The notes: generated by a model from the letters alone, not told the origin. A stretch of DNA of 64,000 nucleotides from Opitutia bacterium (GCA_016187945.1 JACPIT010000011.1:124001-188000); one strand, 5' to 3'; positions 40,812 to 49,908 are shown, counted from the stretch's first letter. Program-made: numbers and translations.

Positions 40812-42839
40812 ATGGCTCGCACTCGCATCGTCATCATCGGCGGCGGCTTCGGCGGCGTGAAGTGCGCGCAGACGCTCCGTAAGCACCTCCGCGACGCCGA
40901 CGCCGAGATCGTCCTCTTCAACCGCGAAAACCACCTCGTCTTCAGCCCGCTGCTCGCCGACGCCGTCGGCTCGTCGCTGAATTTGCAGGACGTGATCGTG
41001 CCGCTCCGCCAGCTCCTGCCGCGCGTCATCTGCCGCACCGAGGAAGTCCTCCACGTCGACCTCGCCGCCAACGAGGTCGAGTTCGTCGCGCACGACGGCT
41101 CACCGGCCCGCTACGGCTACGACCACGTCGTCATCGCCGCCGGCGCCGTCGCAAATCTCAACGTCGTGCCCGGCATGGCCGATCACGCGTTCGCGTTGAA
41201 GACCGTCGGCGACGCCGCCGTGCTCCGCACCCACGTGCTCCAGCAACTCGAGCGCGCCGAGGTCTGCGACGATCCGGAAAAACGCCGCTGGTATCTCTCG
41301 TTCATCATCGTCGGCGGCGGCTACAGCGGCGTCGAAGCCGCGGGCGAAATCAACGACCTCGTGCGCGGCAGCCTGCGTTTCTTTCACCACATCCGCGCCG
41401 GCGACGTCACCGTCACGCTCCTCCACTCGCGCGCCCAACTCCTCCCGGAAATCAGCCCGTCGCTCCGCGAATTCGCCTGCGAAAAAATGCGCGCCGCCGG
41501 TGTGACCGTCCAACTGAACTGCCGCGTCACACTCGCCACCGGCGAAGGCGTGGGCACCGGCGACGGCTTCGTGCGCGGCGGCACGATCGTGTGCACGATC
41601 GGCAGCACCGCCGCGCCGTTCGTCGAGCGCATGGACGCGCCAAAGGAAAAAGGACGCCTGCTCTCCGAACCCAACATGCGCCTGCGCGGCCGCGCCAACG
41701 CCTGGGCGGTCGGCGATTGCGCGCTGATCGTCAATGCCCGCGACGGCCAGCTCTCGCCGCCCACCGGCCAATTCGCCGAACGCCAGGGCCGCCAGTGCGC
41801 GCAAAACATCCTCCGCGTCCTCCACGGCTTGCCGACCGAGCCGTTCTCGTTTCGCCAGCTCGGCCAACTCTGCTCGATCGGCGGTCACCGCGCCGTCGCC
41901 GAGATGTTCGGCCTGCGCCTCAGCGGTTTCTGGGCGTGGTTCGCCTGGCGCGGCGTTTATCTGTTCAAGCTCCCCTCGTGGGGCCGTCGCATCCAAGTCG
42001 GCGCCGACTGGGCGTGGCTGCTGCTCTTCCCGCGCGACCTCGCCTACATCCGCACCGACCCGACGGAGCGCGTCACGCACGCGCACTACGAGCCCGGCGA
42101 CTTCATCATAAAGCAAGGCGAGCCGCCCGCCGCGTTCTACGTGATCGAGACCGGCGAAGTCGAAGTCGTGCGCGCCACGCAGGAAAACCCCGACGGCGAA
42201 GTCATCGCTGTGCTCGGCCCCGGCAGCTTCTTCGGCGAGCAAGCGCTCATCAACAACCGCCCGCGCTCCGCCTCCATCCGCGCGCGCAGCGTCGTCGAAG
42301 TCGTCGTGATGGGCCGCAACGTCTTCACGACGATCTCGAAATCCCTCGCGCCCCTCCGCGCCGCTCTCACCGCCGCACTCACGCGCCGTTCCGGCACCTT
42401 CTGGCAGGAGCGTCCGCGCGCCGTCGCCACGCTGCGCTCGCTTGCGCTCGTCGAGTTCGTCGAACCCGCGCCGCAACCGTTCCTCTCACCCACGACGCCG
42501 CTGCGCGAGGCGACGCGCCTCTTCGCCGAGTCGACCAACGACCTCTTCCTCGTCGTGAGCGCCGGCGACCGCCTCGAAGGCATCGTCACCCTCACGGACA
42601 TCCTGCGCGTGCAAGGCAACGGGGTTTCGCCCGAAACGCCCGCCGCCGAGTTCATGGTGAAAAATCCCGCCACGCTCGCCACGACCGACACCCCGCTCGT
42701 CGCCGCTTCGGCCTTTCGCGAGCACGGCGTGAAAACCCTTCCGGTGCTCGCCGATGCCACGACGCGTCGCATCGTCGGCCTCGTCCGCGCCCGCAAACTC
42801 ATCGCTCGCCTCCTCCATGCGACGCCGACGCCCAAGTAG
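40812..42839 (+). CDS. Type II NADH dehydrogenase fused to cyclic-nucleotide-binding and CBS domains
   Basis: 675 residues. Residues 1-415 are a membrane-associated NDH-2/NAD(P)H:quinone oxidoreductase: FAD loop VIIGGGFGGVKCAQ (8-20), NADH loop IIVGGGYSGVEAAGE (165-179), and the second FAD contact AWAVGDCALI (297-306). Residues about 418-530 form a cyclic-nucleotide-binding domain (HYEPGDFIIKQGEPPAAFYV and the phosphate-binding cassette FFGEQALINNRPRSAS). Residues 553-669 hold two CBS repeats (FLSPTTPLREATRLFAES; VKNPATLATTDTPLVAASAF), which usually sense adenine nucleotides. NADH oxidation may thus be tuned by cNMP and ATP/AMP. The stop TAG is the head of a REPIN. Confidence 0.88.
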   Translation: MARTRIVIIGGGFGGVKCAQTLRKHLRDADAEIVLFNRENHLVFSPLLADAVGSSLNLQDVIVPLRQLLPRVICRTEEVLHVDLAANEVEFVAHDGSPARYGYDHVVIAAGAVANLNVVPGMADHAFALKTVGDAAVLRTHVLQQLERAEVCDDPEKRRWYLSFIIVGGGYSGVEAAGEINDLVRGSLRFFHHIRAGDVTVTLLHSRAQLLPEISPSLREFACEKMRAAGVTVQLNCRVTLATGEGVGTGDGFVRGGTIVCTIGSTAAPFVERMDAPKEKGRLLSEPNMRLRGRANAWAVGDCALIVNARDGQLSPPTGQFAERQGRQCAQNILRVLHGLPTEPFSFRQLGQLCSIGGHRAVAEMFGLRLSGFWAWFAWRGVYLFKLPSWGRRIQVGADWAWLLLFPRDLAYIRTDPTERVTHAHYEPGDFIIKQGEPPAAFYVIETGEVEVVRATQENPDGEVIAVLGPGSFFGEQALINNRPRSASIRARSVVEVVVMGRNVFTTISKSLAPLRAALTAALTRRSGTFWQERPRAVATLRSLALVEFVEPAPQPFLSPTTPLREATRLFAESTNDLFLVVSAGDRLEGIVTLTDILRVQGNGVSPETPAAEFMVKNPATLATTDTPLVAASAFREHGVKTLPVLADATTRRIVGLVRARKLIARLLHATPTPK

Positions 42840-42930
42840 AGCCGGTCTGTGACCGGCCCACGTCAAGCCCCGCTCGCGGAGCACGGCCGCGAGCGGAATC
42901 CCAATTGGGCCGGTCACAGATCGGCCCAAC
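42836..42930. repeat. REPIN, GTAGAGCCGGTC family, overlapping the NDH-2 stop codon
   Basis: Begins GTAGAGCCGGTCTGTGACCG and ends GGTCACAGATCGGCCCAAC. The TAG of its first GTAG ends the NDH-2 fusion gene. The right end has CCAAC in place of CCTAC. Confidence 0.88.
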
Positions 42931-43015
42931 TTTTGTGCCCCGCGTTCAAGCTCTCGCCGCGAACCGGCCCCTCTCCCACGCTTGCGAACGCGTCGCCGGC
43001 GTATTCTCTCGCACG

Positions 43016-43651
43016 ATGCTCACCGTCGACGTCGTCTCGGATTTCGCCTGCCCGTGGTGCTTCATCGGCAGCCGCCGCCTCGCCGCGGTGCTCGATGCGC
43101 GAAGCGCGACCGGCGGCGGCGCACAGGTGCGCTATCACCCGTTCCAGCTCAACGCCGACACGCCGGCCGAAGGCGCCGACTTGCGCGACTACCTCCGCGA
43201 GCGCTACGGCGCCGAGCCGCAGGAGATGTTCGCGCGCGTCGAAGCCGCGGCGCGCGAGGCCGGCATCGCGCTGGATTTCGAAAAGGTTCGCCGCATGCCG
43301 AATACGCTTTCCGCGCACATCCTCGTCGCCGCCGTGCAGGATTCCGCGGCGCAACGCGCATTCGTCGACGCGATTTTCTCCGCGTATTTCCTCGCCGGAC
43401 GCGACATCGGCGACCCGGCCGTGCTCGCCGAACTCGCCGCCCCGCACGGCCTGCGCGCGGAACAAGTCGGCGTGCTGCTCGCCAACGACGGTCTGCGCCA
43501 GCGCGTGCGCGAACTCGCCGAGTCGATGACCGCGCAGGGCATCACCGGCGTGCCGTTTTTCATCTTCGACCAGAAGCTCGCGCTCTCCGGGGCGCAGCCG
43601 GCGGAAGTTTTCCAGCGCGCGATCGCCGAAGCGGAAAAACCGGCCGAGTGA
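43016..43651 (+). CDS. DsbA-family (FrnE/HCCA isomerase-like) oxidoreductase
   Basis: 211 residues, a thioredoxin-fold protein with an inserted helical domain. The active-site motif CPWC is at residues 12-15 (VVSDFACPWCFIGSRRLAAV), and the cis-Pro loop is GITGVPFFIF near 180. There is no signal peptide, so it is probably cytoplasmic, like FrnE-type proteins acting in disulfide metabolism or as glutathione-dependent isomerases. ATG 43016 directly precedes the fold. It is preceded by a REPIN and followed by a 422-base gap, so it is probably monocistronic. Confidence 0.88.
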   Translation: MLTVDVVSDFACPWCFIGSRRLAAVLDARSATGGGAQVRYHPFQLNADTPAEGADLRDYLRERYGAEPQEMFARVEAAAREAGIALDFEKVRRMPNTLSAHILVAAVQDSAAQRAFVDAIFSAYFLAGRDIGDPAVLAELAAPHGLRAEQVGVLLANDGLRQRVRELAESMTAQGITGVPFFIFDQKLALSGAQPAEVFQRAIAEAEKPAE

Positions 43652-44073
43652 GCGGCGGCGCGCGATCGGATCGACGCGAGCAAACCCTCGCCACGTTTAT
43701 ACGCGCCGTTGCCGCTTTCACCAGCGGCGCCCACTCCCATAACCGGACGAACCTACACGAAGGCAGCAAAGATGGCAAAGGAACCGACGCGCCCCCCCTG
43801 CTGCGACTTCGCTTCCTTCGCCGCCTTCGTGTGAAAAACACGAACTCCCGTTTCTCTCCCGCTGCTCCGCGCGTCGGTTCGGAAACGTCCGAGTCCCCCA
43901 TCGTAAGACCGTCGAGCGGCGCGGAGCGCGGCACCGGTGCGAGACATTTACCCCATCGCGCATACAGTCGCGCGTGCGCCGAGCCGGCACACGCGCGGCG
44001 ACTGGTCATACCGCGGAAACTCTGTTTGCCAACCGGAGGCCCCGGACTAGCTTCGACAGTCCACTCGCCGGCC
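43652..44073. other. 422-base gap without a gene
   Basis: Between the DsbA-like gene and sufU. It holds an imperfect inverted repeat at 43755-43833 with arms CTACACGAAGGCAGCAAAG and CTTCGCCGCCTTCGTGTG, related to 6765-6826. Beyond that I see no coding frame with convincing composition, no tRNA and no clear riboswitch. A promoter for sufU must lie here but could not be assigned. Confidence 0.6.
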
Positions 44074-44526
44074 GTGAACGATCTCACCGACCTCTACCAA
44101 TCCGTCATCCTCGACCATAACCGCCGCCCGCGGAACCGCGGCAAATTGCCCACCGCCAACCGCGTGGCCCACGGCGACAATCCGTCGTGCGGCGATCAGT
44201 GCAGCGTGTTCCTGCGCCTCGAGGGCGACCGCATCGCCGACATCTCGTTCGACGGCGCCGGCTGCGCGATCTCGCAGGCGAGCGCGTCGCTCATGACGAC
44301 GCAGCTCAAAGGCAAAACCGCCGCCGAGGCGCAGGCACTCTACGACCAGTTTCACCACATCGTCACGACCGGAGAGCCGCCGGAGGAGATCAACGACATT
44401 GCCGCCTTCGCGGGCGTCCACTCCTTCCCCGCGCGCATCAAGTGCGCCACGCTCGGCTGGCACGCCGCCCTCAATGCGCTCAAAAACGATCCGACCGAGG
44501 CGACCACGGAGACGCACAAGGACTGA
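44074..44526 (+). CDS. sufU: SufU-type iron-sulfur assembly protein
   Basis: 150 residues from GTG 44074 (VNDLTDLYQSVILDHNRRPR). SufU accepts sulfur from SufS, or acts as a zinc-dependent sulfurtransfer partner. The three conserved Cys are in NPSCGDQCSV, GAGCAISQASASLM and RIKCATLGWHA, and an Asp follows the first Cys as in zinc-binding SufU. The insertion GEPPEEINDIAAFAGV between the second and third Cys is typical for SufU rather than IscU. sufS follows after 121 bases containing a large hairpin. sufBCD are not in the window. Confidence 0.93.
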   Translation: MNDLTDLYQSVILDHNRRPRNRGKLPTANRVAHGDNPSCGDQCSVFLRLEGDRIADISFDGAGCAISQASASLMTTQLKGKTAAEAQALYDQFHHIVTTGEPPEEINDIAAFAGVHSFPARIKCATLGWHAALNALKNDPTEATTETHKD

Positions 44527-44536
44527 GCCAGCGCCC

Positions 44537-44641
44537 AATCTTTCCTCTTTCTCTTAATCCTTCTCTCTCTCTCTCCCGCACGATGCCGCCCGGAGAAGCA
44601 GACCGAGAGAAAGAGAAAGATTAAGAGGAAAGAGAAAGATT
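44537..44641. repeat. Polypyrimidine/polypurine inverted repeat between sufU and sufS
   Basis: Left arm AATCTTTCCTCTTTCTCTTA, right arm AAGAGGAAAGAGAAAGATT, nearly perfect over about 24 bases, with a loop including CTCTCTCTCT. Besides its hairpin potential, each arm is strand-biased purine/pyrimidine DNA, able in principle to form a triplex. Confidence 0.9.
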
Positions 44642-44647
44642 TCCGAA

Positions 44648-45886
44648 ATGTCCCTCGACCCGCAAAAAATCCGCGCCGACTTTCCGATCCTCCACCAGCA
44701 GGTGAACGGCAAGCCGCTCGTCTACCTCGACAACGGCGCCACCTCGCAGAAACCGCGCGCGGTCATCGACGCTCTCGTCCGCTACTACGAACGCGACAAC
44801 TCGAACGTCCACCGCGGCCTCCACGCGCTCTCGATGCGCGCGACCGACGGCTACGAGGGCGCCCGCGCGCGCGTGGCGAAGTTCATCAACGCCGCCGACC
44901 CCGCCGAAGTCATCTTCACGCGCGGCACGACCGAGAGCATCAACGTCGTCGCGCGCAGTTGGGGCCACGCGCATCTGAAGCCGGGCGATGTCGTGCTGAC
45001 CACCGAGTTCGAGCACCACTCGAACCTGATCCCGTGGCAGCAAGCGGCGAGGGCCGCCGGCGCGACGTTGAAATTCGTGCCGCTCCTCGGCGTCGACGGT
45101 GAAGGCGGCCCCGATCTCGCGGCGCTCGACACGCTGCTCACGCCACAGGTGAAGCTCTTCGCGTTCACGCATGTCTCGAACACGCTCGGCACGATCAACC
45201 CGGTCGCCGAGTTCTGCCGCCGCGCGCGTGCGGTCGGCGCGGTCACCGTGATCGACGCCGCGCAATCGATCGGCCACATGCCGTTCGACGTGCAGCAGAT
45301 CGGCTGCGATTTCGTCGCCTTCTCCGGCCACAAGATGTGCGGCCCCACCGGCATCGGCGTCCTCTACGGCCGCCGCGCGCTGCTCGAAAAACTCGCGCCT
45401 GACGAAACCGGCGGCGGCATCGTCGTCAGCGTCACTTATCAGGACGCCACCTGGAAACCCGCCCCCGAACGCTTCGAGGCCGGCACACCCAACGTCGCCG
45501 ACGCCATCGCGCTCGGCACGGCGTGCGATTACCTCGACGCCGTCGGCCGCGAAGCCATCGCCGCGCACGACGACCAACTCGCGCGCTACGCGATGGACAA
45601 ACTTTCTGCGCTCCCCGGCATCCGCATCATCGGCCCGCGCGCCGGCTCGCCGCGCAGCGGACTCGTGAGCTTCGCCTTCGAGCACGTGCACGCGCACGAC
45701 GTCGTGACCTTCGCCAACGAGGACGGCATCGCGCTGCGCGGCGGCCACCACTGCAACCAGCCGCTCATGCGCAAGCTCGGCCTGGCCTCGACCTCGCGCG
45801 CGAGTTTCTACCTCTACAACACCGAGGAAGAGATCGACCGCCTCGCGAAGTCGCTCGAGCGCATCCTGAAGTTCTTCGCAGGCTGA
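44648..45886 (+). CDS. sufS: Cysteine desulfurase SufS
   Basis: 412-residue group II PLP-dependent cysteine desulfurase that delivers sulfur for Fe-S clusters through SufU. The PLP-binding Lys is K229 in VAFSGHKMCGPTGIGVLYG, and the catalytic Cys369 is in LRGGHHCNQPLM. The N-terminal YLDNGATSQKP and the FEHHSNLIPW motif also match. It follows sufU on the same strand. Only the two-gene sulfur-transfer part of the SUF system is encoded here. Confidence 0.96.
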   Translation: MSLDPQKIRADFPILHQQVNGKPLVYLDNGATSQKPRAVIDALVRYYERDNSNVHRGLHALSMRATDGYEGARARVAKFINAADPAEVIFTRGTTESINVVARSWGHAHLKPGDVVLTTEFEHHSNLIPWQQAARAAGATLKFVPLLGVDGEGGPDLAALDTLLTPQVKLFAFTHVSNTLGTINPVAEFCRRARAVGAVTVIDAAQSIGHMPFDVQQIGCDFVAFSGHKMCGPTGIGVLYGRRALLEKLAPDETGGGIVVSVTYQDATWKPAPERFEAGTPNVADAIALGTACDYLDAVGREAIAAHDDQLARYAMDKLSALPGIRIIGPRAGSPRSGLVSFAFEHVHAHDVVTFANEDGIALRGGHHCNQPLMRKLGLASTSRASFYLYNTEEEIDRLAKSLERILKFFAG

Positions 45887-45901
45887 GAGCTCGCGTGCGT
45901 T

Positions 45902-45976
45902 GTAGGAGCGGCTTTACGCCGCGATCCGAACGCGGCGCGCGCAACGCAGCCAATCGCGGCGTAAAGCCGTTCCTAC
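45902..45976. repeat. REPIN, GTAGGAGCGGCTTTACGCCG family
   Basis: Begins GTAGGAGCGGCTTTACGCCG and ends CGTAAAGCCGTTCCTAC. A single half-unit CGCCGGCTGAAGCCGGCCCT of another family follows at about 46020-46040. Both lie between convergent genes. Confidence 0.92.
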
Positions 45977-46084
45977 AACAAGGCCGCGCCGCAGGGCGGA
46001 TTACGACCACGTCGAACCGCCGGCTGAAGCCGGCCCTACTTCACGCAGCGTGGCGATTTTTGTCCGCTGCGCCGGCGCACCCGC

Positions 46085-47056
46085 TCACTCGCCCCGATAC
46101 CGCACGAACGTGTTCTCCACGCTGCCGTCGTCGTAGAAATCCACGAGCGCGTAGGTGGGTCCGAACTCCTGGTGCTTGCCCTTCCACCAGCCGCCGCACA
46201 CCGCGCCGTTGCAGAGATAGCGCACGCCGAGGTAGGTGACGTCGTCCTCCATGTGCAGGTGGCCGCTGAGGCAGACCTTCACGTTCGGGTGCTGGCGGAA
46301 AAGGTCTTTGATGCGGCGCGCGTCGATGTGCATCCACGCACCCGGCACCACCCAATCGGCGCCGCGTTCGCGCGGACCGTCGAAGAGCGCCGCTGCGCTG
46401 AAGATCGGGATGTGCGACAACACGCAGATCGGAGTCGCCGGTGCGGTGGCGGCCAGATCGTGCGCCAGCCAGGCGAACTGCGCTTCGTCGAGCCGCGCGA
46501 TGTAGTGGTGGTCCGTCGCGTAGTCCGGCTGCATGCTGTCGAGCACGACGAAATGCCAGCCGCTTTGGTCGAAGGAATAGTAGAGGTCTTTCATCCCGAG
46601 TCGCTCGACGGCCAGCGTCTTGCCGTAGGCGGGATCGCGCTCCGCGGCCGCACGGTCCTTGTGCGCCCAGCCATAGATGTCGTGGTTGCCGAGGCAAAGT
46701 TTCGCGGGTGTTTTCACCTCCGTCGAAAACACGCGGTTCCACACGTCCCATTGCGCGAGCACTTCGTCCTTCGGCGTGTAGAGCGCGTCGCCGATGCAGT
46801 CGCCGCCGAAAAGCAGCAGGTCCGGTCGCTCGGCTTGGGCCTGCGCGTGACGGATCGCCTCCGCCATGCCGGCGGCCGGGTGCTGCAAATCCGGCTGATC
46901 CGGCCGCACGTGGATGTCCGTCAAATGCGCCGCGCGGAGCACGCGTTTACGCGCCGGATTCGCCGGCGGAGCGGCGAACGCGACAGGGCTGGCGATTCCC
47001 GCAGCCGCACCGAGAGCGAGCGCACTGCTTTGCTGGAGAAAACGGCGGCGATTCAT
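46085..47056 (-). CDS. Tat-exported metallophosphoesterase, copy 1
   Basis: 323 residues with a twin-arginine signal (MNRRRFLQQSSALALGAAAG), so it is exported folded. The calcineurin-like metallophosphoesterase core has all signature motifs: LTDIHVRP (D-x-H), LLFGGDCIGD (GGD), LCLGNHDIYG (GNHD), CVLSHIPIF (H) and LSGHLHMEDD (GHLH). Substrates of such exported enzymes range from nucleotides to phospholipid derivatives. It shares its layout and about half its residues with the next gene, so the pair is a tandem duplication. The gap between them is only 55 bases. Confidence 0.9.
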   Translation of the reverse strand: MNRRRFLQQSSALALGAAAGIASPVAFAAPPANPARKRVLRAAHLTDIHVRPDQPDLQHPAAGMAEAIRHAQAQAERPDLLLFGGDCIGDALYTPKDEVLAQWDVWNRVFSTEVKTPAKLCLGNHDIYGWAHKDRAAAERDPAYGKTLAVERLGMKDLYYSFDQSGWHFVVLDSMQPDYATDHHYIARLDEAQFAWLAHDLAATAPATPICVLSHIPIFSAAALFDGPRERGADWVVPGAWMHIDARRIKDLFRQHPNVKVCLSGHLHMEDDVTYLGVRYLCNGAVCGGWWKGKHQEFGPTYALVDFYDDGSVENTFVRYRGE

Positions 47057-47111
47057 CGCGCCATTTTCACGCGCGCGGGCGCACGGCGCAATCCTCGAGA
47101 CCGCCTCCCTC

Positions 47112-48071
47112 TCACGTCGTCGTGTAGAACTCGATCGCGTTCTCCACGCTGCCGTCGTCGTAGAAATCGATCACCGCATACGCGCGATCGAAGTCCTGCC
47201 ACTTGCCGGGCTTCCACCAATTTCCGCTCACGGCTCCGTTGCACAGATAACGCACGCCGTTGTAGGTGACGTCGTCGACCATGTGCAGGTGACCGCTGAG
47301 ACAGACCTTCACGTTCGCGTGCTGGGCGAAGAGGTCTTTGATGCGCTTGGCGTCGACGTGCATCAGGAACCCCGGCACCTGCCACGTGCCGGTCGTGCTG
47401 TTCTCGGCAAAGAGGAATGCGGCCGCGCTCAGGATCGGGATGTGCGAGAGCACACAGATCGGCGTCGTCGCCGGCACCGCGGCGAGGTCGCCCGCCAGCC
47501 ATTCGAACTGCTCGTCGTCGAGCCGCGCCAGGTAGCCCTGATTGATCGCATGCGTGAATTCCATGCTGTCGAGCACCACGAAATGCCAGCCGGCCTGGTC
47601 GAACGCGTAGTGGCGCGCCGCGAGCCCGAGCTTGTCCAACGCGAGCGCCTTGCCGTAGGCGGCGTCGCGCTTCACCGCGGCATCCTTGCGGTTGTTCCAG
47701 CCGAAGACGTCGTGGTTGCCGAGGCATGCGCGCGCCGGGGTCTTCAACTCCGCGGCGAGCACGCGTTGCCAGATGTCCCACTGCTCGATGACGCGCGGCT
47801 TCGCGGTGGCGAGCGAATCGAAGATGCAATCGCCCCCAAAGAGGAACAGCTCCGGCCGATCCCGCTGCGCCTGTGCGTGGCGGATCGCGGCGGCCATGCC
47901 GTCGGCCGAACCGTTTTCGTGGTTCACGTGGACGTCGGTCAGATGCGCGGCGCGGAGGACGCGTTTGCGCGCGGGATTGATCGGCGTGGCCGCGGCGGCC
48001 GGGGTGATCAGGCCGGCGGTGACGCCGAGGGCGAACGTCCCGCCCCGGTGGAGGAAGTGGCGGCGATTCAT
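47112..48071 (-). CDS. Tat-exported metallophosphoesterase, copy 2
   Basis: 319 residues from ATG 48071, with the twin-arginine leader MNRRHFLHRGGTFALGVTAG. Motifs are as in copy 1: LTDVHV, FLFGGDCIFD, ACLGNHDVFG, CVLSHIPILS and LSGHLHMVDD. Shared unusual stretches such as NPARKRVLRAAHLTD and WHFVVLDSM confirm close paralogy. It precedes copy 1 on the same strand and is divergent from hemN across about 140 bases. Divergence between the copies suggests different substrates. Confidence 0.9.
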   Translation of the reverse strand: MNRRHFLHRGGTFALGVTAGLITPAAAATPINPARKRVLRAAHLTDVHVNHENGSADGMAAAIRHAQAQRDRPELFLFGGDCIFDSLATAKPRVIEQWDIWQRVLAAELKTPARACLGNHDVFGWNNRKDAAVKRDAAYGKALALDKLGLAARHYAFDQAGWHFVVLDSMEFTHAINQGYLARLDDEQFEWLAGDLAAVPATTPICVLSHIPILSAAAFLFAENSTTGTWQVPGFLMHVDAKRIKDLFAQHANVKVCLSGHLHMVDDVTYNGVRYLCNGAVSGNWWKPGKWQDFDRAYAVIDFYDDGSVENAIEFYTTT

Positions 48072-48210
48072 GGCGCGGGCAGCCAAGCGTCGCGCCCCGG
48101 CCGCCGCAACCTCCAACCCGGACCCGCAGGCGTGGACCGTCCGCTCCCGCCCAAAATTCGGCAAAGGATGCGCAGCCGCCCGCCGGTCGGTGGTTTACCC
48201 TCTGCGCACT

Positions 48211-49611
48211 ATGGTGTCTCCACGCTACACCGTCCCCGCCGCCATCGAACCCGCGCTCGAGCTGGTCCGAAAATACAACATTCCCGGCCCGCGCTACACG
48301 TCGTATCCGACCGCGCCGCAATTCTCGGATCAGATCGACCGCTACGCGCTGCTCACGGAAATCCGCCGCGACAACGCCGACGCCAGCACGCCGCTTTCGC
48401 TGTATTTCCACCTGCCGTTTTGCGAATCGCTCTGCTGGTATTGCGGCTGCACGACGGTCATCACGATGCGCCGCGCCTCGGCGACGGAATACGTCGATCT
48501 CCTCATCAAGGAAATCGAGATGACTGCGCCGCTGCTCGATCTCCGCCGGCCCGTCACGCAGCTCCACTTCGGCGGCGGCACGCCGACCTTCCTGCCGCCG
48601 GCCGACATCGACCGCCTCGCCGCCGCGATCCACAAGTTTTTCAATTTCGCGCCCGACGCCGAAATCTCCGTCGAGATCGATCCGCGCCGCCTGACCAAGG
48701 AGCACGTCGACGCCTTCCGCCGCCTCGGCTGCAACCGCGCCTCGCTCGGCGTGCAGGACACGAACCCGCAAGTGCAGGTCGCCATCCATCGCTGGCAGCC
48801 GATCGCGATGACCCAGCAGGCGATCGAGTGGCTGCGCGCCGCCGGCTACCAGTCCGTCAGCGTCGATCTCATCTACGGCCTGCCGCTCCAGACGCCCGAG
48901 TCGTTCGCGAAGACGATCGACGAAGTCATCGCGCTCAACCCCGACCGCCTCGCGATCTTCAGCTACGCGCACGTGCCCTGGGTGAAGCCTTCGCAAAAAA
49001 TCTTCGACCAGCGCCAGCAACTCCCGACGACCGAGGAGAAGCTCACGATGCTCATGACCGCGTCGCAGCGCCTCGTCGCGGCCGGCTACGCCACGATCGG
49101 CATGGATCACTTCGCGCGCCCCGAGGACGAACTCGCCGTCGCGTTCGCCAACGGCACGCTGCACCGCAATTTTCAGGGCTACACCACCCGCGCCGGCGCC
49201 TCGCTCTACGGCTTCGGCATGTCCTCGATTTCGCAGACCGACGGCTCGTTCCGCCAGAACTACAAGGATCTCCCCGACTACGAAACCGCGATCAAGGAAG
49301 GCCGCCTGCCCATCGAGCGCGGCTACCTGCTCAGCGACGACGACCGCCGCCGCCGCACGATCATCAGCGACATCATGTGCGCGCGCGGCCTCGATTTCGC
49401 GGCGCTGTCGAAGCGGCTGGGGCTCGACTTCGAGAAAACCTACGCCGCCGAACTCGCCACGCTCGACGATCTCGCCGCCGACGGTCTGATCGCGCGCGCT
49501 CCCGGCCGCATCGGCATCACGCAGCTCGGCCAGCTCTTCCTCCGCATCGTCGCCATGCGCTTCGACGCGCATCTCGAGAAGAAGCGCACCGGTTTCTCGA
49601 AGGTCGTGTGA
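48211..49611 (+). CDS. hemN: Oxygen-independent coproporphyrinogen III oxidase
   Basis: 466-residue radical-SAM enzyme that converts coproporphyrinogen III to protoporphyrinogen IX without oxygen. The cluster motif is FCESLCWYCGC with Cys71, Cys75 and Cys78 plus Cys80 (C-x3-C-x2-C-x-C), as in genuine HemN. Other HemN features: N-terminal YNIPGPRYTSYPTAPQF, LHFGGGTPTFL, SLGVQDTNPQVQ and the C-terminal IISDIMC followed by the winged-helix-like end. Full length distinguishes it from HemW. ATG 48211 is used. The gene stands alone on the plus strand. Confidence 0.96.
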   Translation: MVSPRYTVPAAIEPALELVRKYNIPGPRYTSYPTAPQFSDQIDRYALLTEIRRDNADASTPLSLYFHLPFCESLCWYCGCTTVITMRRASATEYVDLLIKEIEMTAPLLDLRRPVTQLHFGGGTPTFLPPADIDRLAAAIHKFFNFAPDAEISVEIDPRRLTKEHVDAFRRLGCNRASLGVQDTNPQVQVAIHRWQPIAMTQQAIEWLRAAGYQSVSVDLIYGLPLQTPESFAKTIDEVIALNPDRLAIFSYAHVPWVKPSQKIFDQRQQLPTTEEKLTMLMTASQRLVAAGYATIGMDHFARPEDELAVAFANGTLHRNFQGYTTRAGASLYGFGMSSISQTDGSFRQNYKDLPDYETAIKEGRLPIERGYLLSDDDRRRRTIISDIMCARGLDFAALSKRLGLDFEKTYAAELATLDDLAADGLIARAPGRIGITQLGQLFLRIVAMRFDAHLEKKRTGFSKVV

Positions 49612-49627
49612 TCCTAGAAAGCGCGGT

Positions 49628-49769
49628 TGATTCACTGATTTTCACTGATGAGCACTCATCGAAGCAGACTTGCATTGCCGCGATCGCCCACATCGCGGGC
49701 GAGCCACCTCACGCCGCGCTTTTCGGTCTTCTCAGTCATCAGTGTGCATGAGTGTTCATCAGTGGTTAA
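49628..49769. repeat. CACTGATTTTCACTGATGAG-type inverted repeat
   Basis: Left arm GATTCACTGATTTTCACTGA and right arm CATCAGTG plus TTCATCAGTGGTTAATC, about 140 bases in total, with a loop of ordinary sequence. Distant relative of the CACTAAT elements in the nuo operon. Confidence 0.75.
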
Positions 49770-49815
49770 TCTTCCGCGGAATTTAGGGTGATGCGCGCGT
49801 CGATTCCGCATCTTC

Positions 49816-49885
49816 GTAGGGGCGCAGTCTTGCTGCGCCCGTCCGCGTCGACAGCCGTTCGGGCGCAGCAAGACTGCGCCCCTAC
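49816..49885. repeat. REPIN, GTAGGGGCGCAGTCTTGCTG family
   Basis: Begins GTAGGGGCGCAGTCTTGCTG and ends GCAAGACTGCGCCCCTAC. It lies 23 bases before the QueD-like start. Confidence 0.92.
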
Positions 49886-49908
49886 CTTCGCTTTGCGTCG
49901 CTGACATC

